A stretch of 5,977 bases of DNA from Saprospiraceae bacterium. GTDB taxonomy: Bacteria > Bacteroidota > Bacteroidia > Chitinophagales > Saprospiraceae. Made by a program: the position numbers and the translations under genes. A model generated the notes under the pieces. That model was not told the DNA's origin and did no database searches. It was given only the letters and a program-made list of their open reading frames with translations. Of the stretch, positions 1-5,770 are shown piece by piece (within the stretch, counting starts at the first letter, position 1; each line of letters begins with the position of its first letter). The stretch lies in NCBI GenBank assembly GCA_023299965.1, contig JALZVN010000381.1, positions 1-5,977 of the forward strand. The letters are read 5' to 3'.

Positions 1-767
1 GTTTTCTTCTTTACCACTTCAAGCTCTCGGTCCACTTCAATAAATTCTCCATTTTCTTGAATGGTCGCAGAAAAAGTAATGATTCCTCCTTTGCGAGCCT
101 TTTTAAGTACCCATCTTTGGAGGTCGTCCATTTTGCTCTGACCGACAGCGTCTAAAAATCGTTTTTTTCTCTCGTATGCTACGATTACTTCGGTCGCTTT
201 AACGTTTTCACCATAAGGTCCGCGTACTGCGATAGAGTTAAATAGGTTACTTTTGATTTCTTTTTTAGTGATGGTCTTACCCTTTAGTTCTCCCCATAGT
301 ATGCGATACTTAGACGATGTGCCTTGACCAGAGAATGAAAATTTTATAGGAAGGTTTAGTTTTACATTTACCTTTTTCTGGTCATTGATGCCAGGTTCCC
401 ACCTTGGCATTTGATTAACTATCGCAAGAGCCTCTTCTCCACATCCTCCTCCTATATCTTTTAGGATAAAAGCGTCCTTTATGGTGCCATCTTTCTTGAC
501 TACAAAGCTTACAATGACTGTACCTGAGACTCCTTCTTCTTTAGCAGATTCTGGATATTTAAGTGTAGTAGAGATGAAGTTTACGAGGTTATAGTTAGAG
601 CAATTTCGTTTTCCATCTGGATTGCCTTCAAAATCATTACATCCAGGAAAGTATGGTAGTACATCTACATGAATTAGAGTCTCGTCATCTTGCGCTACAA
701 GAGTGGAGGGTTTAAACTGAAATACCAAGATTAAAAAACAAACTAAGAGGAAACGGTTGAATATCAT
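1..767 (-). CDS. Secreted TonB C-terminal-domain protein with GldM-like C-terminal region (3' end beyond window)
   Basis: The frame is open from ATG 767-765 to the window edge (255 codons visible, no stop), so the C-terminus is missing. Residues 1-26 look like a signal peptide (FLLVCFLILVF core, end near LVAQ). Residues 36-60 carry the PYFPGC...NCSNYNL region, and about 68-143 form a TonB C-terminal domain: YPESAKEEG, GTVIVSFVVKKDG, CGEEAL, MPRWEPG, LNLPIKF. Bacteroidota proteins of this sort are usually annotated 'energy transducer TonB', but this one lacks the proline-rich spacer of classical TonB, so energy transduction is doubtful. Residues 165-255 (ITKKEI at the start; later a KKARKGG turn and strands TFSATI and IEVDRELEV) resemble the last domain of GldM/PorM; this is pattern recognition only. 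Cysteines lie at 10 (signal), 43, 56 and 109. The gene follows the TlpA-like gene by 21 bases, so probably one operon. No Shine-Dalgarno is visible. Confidence 0.85.
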   Translation of the reverse strand, partial: MIFNRFLLVCFLILVFQFKPSTLVAQDDETLIHVDVLPYFPGCNDFEGNPDGKRNCSNYNLVNFISTTLKYPESAKEEGVSGTVIVSFVVKKDGTIKDAFILKDIGGGCGEEALAIVNQMPRWEPGINDQKKVNVKLNLPIKFSFSGQGTSSKYRILWGELKGKTITKKEIKSNLFNSIAVRGPYGENVKATEVIVAYERKKRFLDAVGQSKMDDLQRWVLKKARKGGIITFSATIQENGEFIEVDRELEVVKKK

Positions 768-788
768 GTACAATATTAATAGTGAAAA

Positions 789-2231
789 TTACATCTCTGC
801 AGTAGACTCTAACGTCTTTTTCAAATCTTTGATGGTATTTAGTAAAGGTTTCTGCGCAAAATTTCCTTTTTTGTCGATGATGAAATATTGCGGGATGGAC
901 TTGATCTCATACTCTTTGGCAATACTAGATTCAACTCCTTCTGGAACAATCACGTGAGTACCTTGAAAGCTATTTTTGGAAATTGCATTTTTCCAAGCTG
1001 CTTCACTTTTGTCAAATGAAATGTGTATAAACTCAATATCTTTAGACTTAAGTTCTTGTTCTAAAGGCTTCAGCTCATTCATTTTCTTCATGCAGGGTCT
1101 GCACCAGCTCGCCCAAAAGTTGAGATATACCGTTTTCCCATTTAGAGAGGATAATGAAACTTCATCCTCACCCGGATTTCGAATTACAAAATTAGAAGCA
1201 CGAGTACCTATAGCATTTACTAGGCTTTTTTCATAAGCCATAACTACTTTGGAACCAAAGTTATCATTTCCTTCTTTATTTAAGAAAGTCTCAAACAATG
1301 GAATAGTTGCCTCAATATATCGTTTACTAAAGGCGCTTTTGATCATTTCTGATTGTAAAAAGGCTTTCGTATTTCCAGAAGTGTACTTTTCCGCAAAGTC
1401 AAATTTTCCCATATATGGATTTTCTGCTTTTTCTTCATTCAAAGCATAATCTCTGTCAATTTTTGCCAATAAAAATTGACGATAAAATTGGTTGCCTATA
1501 CTACCTTTCATTTCTTGCATGTTGTCTAGGAAAGTATAGTATTGTGATGGATCAATTTTTTTAATGGTTCTGTATACATGACCATGTGCCATCATGTGGA
1601 ATGCCCAATCGTAGTTAATTTCCGCAGTGATATATTCTGAAAATTCTTTGCTCAGCTGGCCCGAAAGATTACTTGTACTTGAAAAAAGTTGACTGAGGGC
1701 ATTTTGTCTACGTGTAGCTAAATAAGAAACAAATTCATCTTCTGTCAAATCTCTCATCTTGAGATCCATTTCGGGAGCTACAGTGTACCAAAATTGGTGT
1801 TGCTGATATTGAACCAATTTGAAAGCATTGGATTCTGAAGGATTCATCTTGTAGTAGGCTCTCAAGTATTCATTATTGGCCTTTGATTTACCATCAAATT
1901 TGAATGAATATTGAAAATCGCGAGCCGAGCAGTTGATGATCAAAGTGTCCCCAGGCTCAAGATAAGCATAACCTCTATTTTGGTTAAATGCGATACTGAT
2001 GAGTTGTGGTTCACTCATGTCTACAGCAAATGCGAAACTACCGTCTTCTAAGATATTGCTGTAATATTCCTTATTTTCTCCTGAAAGATATTTTTGATTG
2101 ACATGCAGGCTAATAAATTGCTGGTCACCTGTTACCTCACTTATTACTCCTTTTACCAATGCATTGGCTTGTGCGTTAGCAATTGAATGTCCTACAATCG
2201 AAAGAATAATAAAGAAAAGAATGCGCTTCAT
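789..2231 (-). CDS. TlpA-like secreted thioredoxin-fold protein (480 aa)
   Basis: Predicted periplasmic or surface thiol-disulfide oxidoreductase. Residues 1-20 form a signal peptide (KR, then ILFFIILSIVG, cleavage at ANA|QA). Residues 25-110 are beta-rich, like the N-terminal domain of many Bacteroidota TlpA-family proteins. Residues 110-330 are a mostly helical middle with no family I can name. About 335-475 is a thioredoxin/AhpC-TSA fold with the active site WCRPC (376-380), preceded by VYLNFWAS, and the cis-proline in SIPQYF (Pro447). I chose ATG 2231 rather than the longest frame start at 2306: the extra 25 residues are not signal-like, and the longer version would lie across the promoter found at 2266-2298. 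The stop is TAA at 789-791. The TonB-CTD gene follows after 21 bases, and that secreted protein has cysteines that could be substrates (inference). In Bacteroidota such proteins are usually thought to reduce disulfides; the direction cannot be read from sequence. Confidence 0.9.
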   Translation of the reverse strand: MKRILFFIILSIVGHSIANAQANALVKGVISEVTGDQQFISLHVNQKYLSGENKEYYSNILEDGSFAFAVDMSEPQLISIAFNQNRGYAYLEPGDTLIINCSARDFQYSFKFDGKSKANNEYLRAYYKMNPSESNAFKLVQYQQHQFWYTVAPEMDLKMRDLTEDEFVSYLATRRQNALSQLFSSTSNLSGQLSKEFSEYITAEINYDWAFHMMAHGHVYRTIKKIDPSQYYTFLDNMQEMKGSIGNQFYRQFLLAKIDRDYALNEEKAENPYMGKFDFAEKYTSGNTKAFLQSEMIKSAFSKRYIEATIPLFETFLNKEGNDNFGSKVVMAYEKSLVNAIGTRASNFVIRNPGEDEVSLSSLNGKTVYLNFWASWCRPCMKKMNELKPLEQELKSKDIEFIHISFDKSEAAWKNAISKNSFQGTHVIVPEGVESSIAKEYEIKSIPQYFIIDKKGNFAQKPLLNTIKDLKKTLESTAEM

Positions 2232-2265
2232 AAGAAGTATGTCAATTAAAAATATATGTATTACG

Positions 2266-2298
2266 CAAAAATAGTTTTTTATAGGTTCTATAAAAAAC
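2266..2298 (-). promoter_or_regulatory. Promoter of the TlpA-like gene with built-in palindrome
   Basis: Read on the minus strand, 2273-2266 is TATTTTTG, an exact match to the Bacteroidota -7 consensus TAnnTTTG. A T-run at 2297-2292, 18 bases upstream, can stand in for the -33 TTTG element. A perfect inverted repeat fills the interval: arms GTTTTTTATAG and CTATAAAAAAC with a 3-base spacer (2274-2298), its inner edge touching the -7 box. The transcript would begin near 2260 and leave a leader of about 28 bases before ATG 2231, which supports that start. The palindrome could be an operator; it could also act as a weak AT-rich terminator for read-through from apaG. Confidence 0.5.
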
Positions 2299-2474
2299 AT
2301 AGGCATAATTTTAATATTGTCTAATTTCGATTATTAGGATAACTATAACGTTTATTTCACGCTATAAATGACCTTAGCTATTTAATATCAGAGTGCTATG
2401 GCAATGAAGTAGGAACCATAGAGAATTCTAATTACATATATGAGCAATGAGCTTTTTGCGAAGAAAGGAAGCGC

Positions 2475-2861
2475 CTAGTTTAAGATTCCAGGGCTAAATA
2501 GCTTGAATTCAGGAATGTTAACTAAGAACATTTCATTGGATTGGGTATCCTTGAAAGTATAATAGCCGTACATTTTTCCAATATTCGTATTGATGGGTGC
2601 CCAGGATACATATCTATGACTGTCTCCAGGACTTAGAGTAGGTTGTTTGCCAATCACACCTTCTCCAGACACTTCTCTTACTGCTCCAGCAGCATTGACA
2701 ATGTACCAATGACGCGCTATTAGTTGTACAGTTGATTCTTTCTCATTACTGATAGTAACTTGATAGGAGTGAATAAATCTACTTTCACGTGGATTAGAGT
2801 GCTTCTTTTGAAAAAAAGATTCTACTCCGATTGTGATGCCATTAGTTGTAAGCGCTTCCAT
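2475..2861 (-). CDS. apaG: ApaG family protein (Co2+/Mg2+ efflux-associated)
   Basis: This is a 128-residue single-domain protein; the family is usually about 125 residues with a fibronectin-type-III-like beta sandwich. Hallmarks in order: TTNGITIGVES near the N-terminus, YQVTISNE (33-40), QLIARHWYIV (46-55), the conserved loop GEGVIG (66-71, the GxGxxG motif), QPTLSPGDS (73-81) and IPEFKLFSP near the end. The role is poorly defined: bacterial mutants have been linked to Co2+ resistance and Mg2+ efflux, and nucleotide binding has been suggested. The gene lies 15 bases after gmk and is probably the last gene of the yicC-gmk-apaG unit. The stop is TAG (2477-2475), and there is no strong terminator before the next promoter. 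No Shine-Dalgarno is visible before ATG 2861. Confidence 0.95.
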   Translation of the reverse strand: MEALTTNGITIGVESFFQKKHSNPRESRFIHSYQVTISNEKESTVQLIARHWYIVNAAGAVREVSGEGVIGKQPTLSPGDSHRYVSWAPINTNIGKMYGYYTFKDTQSNEMFLVNIPEFKLFSPGILN

Positions 2862-2876
2862 GAGTCTAGAGTGTTT

Positions 2877-3461
2877 CTATTTAATACAAAACGATTCTGT
2901 TATTTGTTCCGCTTCCTCTAGGGCTACTTCTAATAAATCGTTTATCAATACCTTGTCAAAGGTATTTTCGTAAGTCATTTCTTCTTCTGCCCTTGCTAAT
3001 CTCCTTTTTAGCATTTCATCGGACTCCGTTTTTCTGCCTAATAACCTTTTCCTTAATTCCGAAATGGAAGGGGGTCTTACGAAAATAGCCAAAGAGTTGT
3101 CTGGGAATATTTTTTTAATGTTGGTCGCACCTTTTACTTCAATATCGAAGACTACATGCTTACCTTTTGACCAGATTCTTTCTATTTCTGATTTGAGAGT
3201 ACCATAATATTTGCCTTGATAAACCTCCTCCCACTCTACAAAGGCACCTTCTTCTACTTTCTTTCGAAATTTTTCCTCTTTCAGAAAATAATAGTCCTTT
3301 CCGTCAATCTCTTTCTCACGCTTTTTTCGACTAGTAGCGGACACAGAGAAGCCTAAAAAGTCATACTTTTTGAGCAAATGCCTTACTATCGTTGTTTTTC
3401 CAGACCCCGAAGGAGCCGTAAAAATGATTATTTTACCTTCAAATGTTGTCTCTTGATTCAT
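2877..3461 (-). CDS. gmk: Guanylate kinase
   Basis: This cytoplasmic enzyme phosphorylates GMP (and dGMP) to GDP with ATP, an essential step in guanine nucleotide synthesis. At 194 residues it is close to the usual length of about 200. The P-loop is APSGSGKT (16-23), with Ala in place of the first Gly. Aligned by eye with yeast guanylate kinase, the GMP-binding residues are all present: Ser41, Arg45, Arg48 and Glu51 in SATSRKKREKE, Tyr57, Glu76 in FVEWEEV, Tyr86 and Thr88 in KYYGT. FDIEVKGA (105-112) is the Walker B-like strand, and the lid has RKRLLGRKTES and RRLARAEEEM. The gene starts at ATG 3461, whose A is also the last base of the yicC TAA stop (TAATG). That overlap points to coupled translation. 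Confidence 0.97.
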   Translation of the reverse strand: MNQETTFEGKIIIFTAPSGSGKTTIVRHLLKKYDFLGFSVSATSRKKREKEIDGKDYYFLKEEKFRKKVEEGAFVEWEEVYQGKYYGTLKSEIERIWSKGKHVVFDIEVKGATNIKKIFPDNSLAIFVRPPSISELRKRLLGRKTESDEMLKRRLARAEEEMTYENTFDKVLINDLLEVALEEAEQITESFCIK

Positions 3462-4336
3462 TAAACCGAATTTGCGATTTGCTCTTTAATTTTTTCTAGC
3501 TCATCCTTCATGTTGACTACATGACGTTGAATGTCGGATGAATAGGCTTTAGACCCTAATGTGTTGATCTCTCTACCAATTTCTTGACTGATAAAACTCA
3601 ATTTCCTTCCCTTAGCAGTATTATTGTTTCCCAATTGTTCCAAAAAGTAATCACAGTGTTGAGAAAGTCGTACTTTCTCTTCATTGATATCAATTTTTTC
3701 TAAGTAGAATAGAACTTCTTGTTCGTACCTGTTCTTATCTACATTCTTTTTGCCAAGAAATTCTTCAAGACTGCGCATCATTTTGTCTTTAATTTTTACG
3801 ATGCGCTGTTTTTCATGTGGCTCTATCTCTTCAAGGTTAGATTTTATAACTTGTATACGAGTAGCCATGTCTGTCTCTAACACGGTGCCTTCTTGGATAC
3901 GAAAGGCTGAGAACTTGTCTAAAGCTTCTTTAACGGTACTCAATAAAACAGTCCATTCTTTTTCGTCAACAGATTCTTCACCTGGCATGACCACATTAGG
4001 AAGCCTAAGTACTGCAGGAATGATATCTCCTATGGGGATTTGATCTTCCGCTGCAAGTTGCTTAATCTCCTCAATGTACTTTTTAAAAAGAGGCTTATTT
4101 AGAGAAAACTGCTCTGCTCCAGTCACTGCCTGAATTTCAATATTTACATCTACTTTCCCCCTCTCAGCCTTATCTAGAATGATCTTCTTGAGCTCTTGCT
4201 CCTTTTCCTTATAATTTTGAGGCATCTTTAAACGTACATCGGTGAACTTTGAGTTTAAAGACCTAAGTTCTACGGTGATTGTCTTTGCGTCAAAAGACTG
4301 TACCGCTCTTCCGAAGCCCGTCATAGATTGTAGCAT
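3461..4336 (-). CDS. yicC: YicC/YloC family putative endoribonuclease
   Basis: This is a 291-residue cytoplasmic protein of the usual family length. It begins LQSMTGFGRA, the signature N-terminus of the family; the YicC N-terminal domain runs to about residue 157 and has RSLNSKFTDVR (25-35) and MPGEESVDE (117-125). The C-terminal domain (about 205-291, formerly DUF1732) has YEQEVLFYLEKIDINEE, RLSQHCDYF (223-231), GRKLSFISQEIGREINTLGS (243-262) and a final IQRHVVNMKDELEKIKEQ helix. E. coli YicC acts on RNA and affects stability of the small RNA RyhB; the activity here is inferred from family membership. A second ATG lies at codon 5, but the first is favoured by the conserved LQSM start. The gene leads a probable yicC-gmk-apaG operon, and the pairing with gmk is common across bacteria. 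Confidence 0.95.
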   Translation of the reverse strand: MLQSMTGFGRAVQSFDAKTITVELRSLNSKFTDVRLKMPQNYKEKEQELKKIILDKAERGKVDVNIEIQAVTGAEQFSLNKPLFKKYIEEIKQLAAEDQIPIGDIIPAVLRLPNVVMPGEESVDEKEWTVLLSTVKEALDKFSAFRIQEGTVLETDMATRIQVIKSNLEEIEPHEKQRIVKIKDKMMRSLEEFLGKKNVDKNRYEQEVLFYLEKIDINEEKVRLSQHCDYFLEQLGNNNTAKGRKLSFISQEIGREINTLGSKAYSSDIQRHVVNMKDELEKIKEQIANSV

Positions 4337-4359
4337 GTATTAGTGTTTTTTTTATTTCA

Positions 4360-4367
4360 CAAAGATA
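4360..4367 (-). promoter_or_regulatory. Probable -7 box of the yicC-gmk-apaG promoter
   Basis: On the minus strand 4367-4360 reads TATCTTTG, an exact match to TAnnTTTG. The start of transcription would be near 4354, giving a short leader (about 17 bases) that contains an A-run and no Shine-Dalgarno, as is usual in Bacteroidota. No clear -33 TTTG lies at the expected distance, so the call rests mainly on the -7 box and its position. Confidence 0.45.
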
Positions 4368-4385
4368 TAATAAATGCACATCTCT

Positions 4386-4425
4386 AATCGACTACTTCTA
4401 TGGGATGAAAATCGAGTACGATTTT
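4386..4425. repeat. Inverted repeat with extra half-site, possible operator
   Basis: A perfect inverted repeat has arms AAAATCG (4408-4414) and CGATTTT (4419-4425) around the spacer AGTA. Upstream, AATCGACTAC at 4386-4395 repeats AATCGAGTAC at 4410-4419 with one mismatch, 24 bases apart, or slightly more than two helical turns. This could bind a regulator acting on yicC, HU or both. The yicC start-side elements lie about 20-60 bases away. Confidence 0.35.
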
Positions 4426-4512
4426 AATGAAACATGTTGATTGTTAGGTATTTGTAAAAATATTGCATCAATTGAGAGAAATGAACTAAAAATTCAATTT
4501 GAGTGATTCGGG

Positions 4513-4545
4513 GCTTTTTTTTGAACAAAAAAAAAGCGACCTTTG
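4513..4545 (+). promoter_or_regulatory. Probable HU promoter with T-run/A-run palindrome
   Basis: GACCTTTG at 4538-4545 matches TAnnTTTG in all but the first position, and the ACCTTTGC context is typical of strong Bacteroidota promoters. Upstream, TTTG at 4520-4523 ends an eight-base T-run. The gap from it to the -7 box (14 bases) is shorter than usual, but the earlier T's of the run (4515-4518) give a gap of 19. Arms GCTTTTTTTT (4513-4522) and AAAAAAAAGC (4528-4537) form a perfect palindrome that touches the -7 box. Transcription would start near 4551, leaving a leader of about 50 bases. Confidence 0.5.
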
Positions 4546-4599
4546 CAGTGCTTAATTAGACCCCAAATTCAATTAAGACCAAAAAAACCCAGATAAAGA

Positions 4600-4917
4600 A
4601 TGAGAAAAGCAGATTTAGTAGCATCTATTTCGGAGAAAACAGGAATCGCAAAAGTGGATGTCCTTGTATCCTTAGAGTCCTTTTTTAAGGAAGTAAAAAG
4701 CACATTAGCAGAAGGCGAAAACGTATATGTTAGAGGCTTCGGTAGTTTTATTATCAAGAAAAGAGCAAAAAAAATCGGTCGTAATATCAAAAAGAACATT
4801 GCGATAGAAATCCCTGAGCATTTTATTCCAGCTTTCAAACCAGCAAAAATCTTTATCGATGAAGTGAAAACTAAAGTAGTTGCTCTTCCAGACGATAATA
4901 GTGAGAAAGAAAGTTAA
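4600..4917 (+). CDS. HU-family DNA-binding protein (105 aa)
   Basis: Nucleoid-associated protein that binds and bends DNA as a dimer. The HU/IHF fold covers residues 1-88: start RKADLVASIS, helix pair to about 37, RGFGSF (45-50), the beta-arm starting GRNIKKN (60-66), and IPAFKPAK (76-83). The last residues (about 89-105) form a short tail rich in acidic residues at the end (LPDDNSEKES), longer than in E. coli HU at 90 residues. The arm tip has Ile63 where E. coli HU has the DNA-intercalating Pro63; from memory this RNI form is common in a Bacteroidota HU subfamily, so it is probably a lineage trait. The leader contains ATAAAGA before ATG, with no Shine-Dalgarno. This is the first gene of the plus-strand unit; the TPR gene follows after 27 bases. 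Confidence 0.95.
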   Translation: MRKADLVASISEKTGIAKVDVLVSLESFFKEVKSTLAEGENVYVRGFGSFIIKKRAKKIGRNIKKNIAIEIPEHFIPAFKPAKIFIDEVKTKVVALPDDNSEKES

Positions 4918-4944
4918 TTTCCGCGTTTAAAACAATCATCAAGT

Positions 4945-5727
4945 ATGAACATAAGTCAAACTGTTCTAGTATCATTATCAGTTTTGTTATTCTTAGGATT
5001 ATACTTTGGTGGAGACACTAAAACCAGTGAAATTAAAGCCGCAGAGAAAGAAAGAGTACTAAATGCTGAAAGTACCGATATATCTGCACTTCTATTGGAT
5101 GCAAAACCTTCTCTTACACCTTTGCAATCCGCAGAACTACTTTCACTAGAGACAAGGCTGTCTCAATCGGAAATGGACTCTACCAATATTAGCAATATAT
5201 ATAAAGATATTGCTTCGACTTGGTATGGATACAAAAGAGCTGATATTTCGGGATACTATGCTTTTAAGGTAGCAGAGCTCGAAAATACAGAGAATGCATG
5301 GTCTATTGCTGGTACTACGCTTACTTTAGGCCTAAAAACAGCTAAAGAGGAAAAATTTAAGAAGTTTTGTAGTCAAAAAGCAGTTAAAGCATTTGAGAAT
5401 GCAATATCTTTGAATCCTGAGAATACTCAACACCGTATGAATCTAGCGATTTGTTACACAGAGTATCCTTCAGCATCGAATCCCATGCAAGGAATTCAGA
5501 TGTTATTGAAATTGAATAAAGAGGAACCTGATAATACTGGCGTTCTTCTCACCTTAGCAAGATTTGGTATGCAAACCAATCAATTTGAAAAGGTAGAGGG
5601 ACGATTGCAAAAAGTATTAACTTTGGAGCCTAATAATAATTCTGCCAATTGTATGATGGTAGAAGTACTGACTAAACTTGATAAAGTCGCCCAAGCGGGT
5701 CCGTTTCAGGCGAAGTGCAGTTTATAA
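4945..5727 (+). CDS. Membrane-anchored TPR protein (260 aa)
   Basis: Residues 6-22 form one hydrophobic segment (VLVSLSVLLFLGLYFGG) with no clear cleavage site or lipobox, so it probably anchors the protein in the inner membrane with the rest in the periplasm. A charged helical stretch follows (25-115). The C-terminal half contains about three tetratricopeptide repeats: 118-158 (ending KAFENAISLNP), 161-195 (NLAICYTEY, ending KEEP) and 197-229 (TLARFGMQTNQF, then LQKVLTLEP). A last partial repeat runs to the end. The first repeat has a longer loop than usual between its helices, and the second is irregular (TEYPSASNP). TPRs hold protein partners; none can be named from sequence. It lies between HU and the ribosomal-type small gene, with 27 and 43 bases on each side, which suggests co-transcription. 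I do not recognise a specific named family. Confidence 0.88.
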   Translation: MNISQTVLVSLSVLLFLGLYFGGDTKTSEIKAAEKERVLNAESTDISALLLDAKPSLTPLQSAELLSLETRLSQSEMDSTNISNIYKDIASTWYGYKRADISGYYAFKVAELENTENAWSIAGTTLTLGLKTAKEEKFKKFCSQKAVKAFENAISLNPENTQHRMNLAICYTEYPSASNPMQGIQMLLKLNKEEPDNTGVLLTLARFGMQTNQFEKVEGRLQKVLTLEPNNNSANCMMVEVLTKLDKVAQAGPFQAKCSL

Positions 5728-5737
5728 ATTGATTTAG

Positions 5738-5770
5738 AATATTTTTTAATATTAACAAAAGATTTTTGTT
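5738..5770 (+). repeat. Two adjoining inverted repeats ending at a start codon
   Basis: AATATT-TTTT-AATATT (5738-5753) is followed with no gap by AACAAAA-GAT-TTTTGTT (5754-5770), and the next base is the A of the ATG of the small basic protein gene. Both are perfect and made almost only of A and T. They occupy most of the 43-base gap after the TPR gene. In RNA they could form weak hairpins covering the ribosome landing site; in DNA they could be protein-binding dyads. Confidence 0.5.

Larger units (their letters stand above)
4337..4599. other. Divergent intergenic region between yicC and the HU gene
   Basis: This 263-base region has no plausible gene. It holds the yicC -7 box (4360-4367), an inverted repeat with a neighbouring half-site copy (4386-4425), and the HU promoter region with a T-run/A-run palindrome (4513-4545). 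A middle stretch of about 4430-4500 is AT-rich with only weak, probably chance, repeats. Confidence 0.7.

Noticed and set aside
757..1449. Plus-strand open frames at 757-957, 976-1236 and 1249-1449
   Set aside because: They lie antisense to the clear TlpA-like gene and give no family-like protein.
2232..2306. 25 extra codons in front of the TlpA-like protein if the first ATG at 2306 is used
   Set aside because: The segment overlaps the -7 box and palindrome, and the internal ATG at 2231 starts a textbook signal peptide.
2396..2421. CTATGG/CCATAG inverted repeat after apaG as a terminator
   Set aside because: Only six base pairs with a 14-base loop and no T-run on either strand; likely chance.
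3750..4043. Plus-strand 97-codon frame
   Set aside because: Antisense shadow of yicC, with no recognisable motifs.
4494..4501. TCAATTTG as an additional HU -7 box
   Set aside because: Has a mismatch at the key A and no -33 element; the site at 4538-4545 is better placed.
4569..4838. Minus-strand 89-codon frame
   Set aside because: Antisense to HU; its hydrophobic look comes from the reverse reading of Lys-rich codons.
5761..5768. GATTTTTG as a -7 box for a separate promoter of the small basic gene
   Set aside because: Transcription would start inside or after the start codon, so it cannot drive this gene normally.
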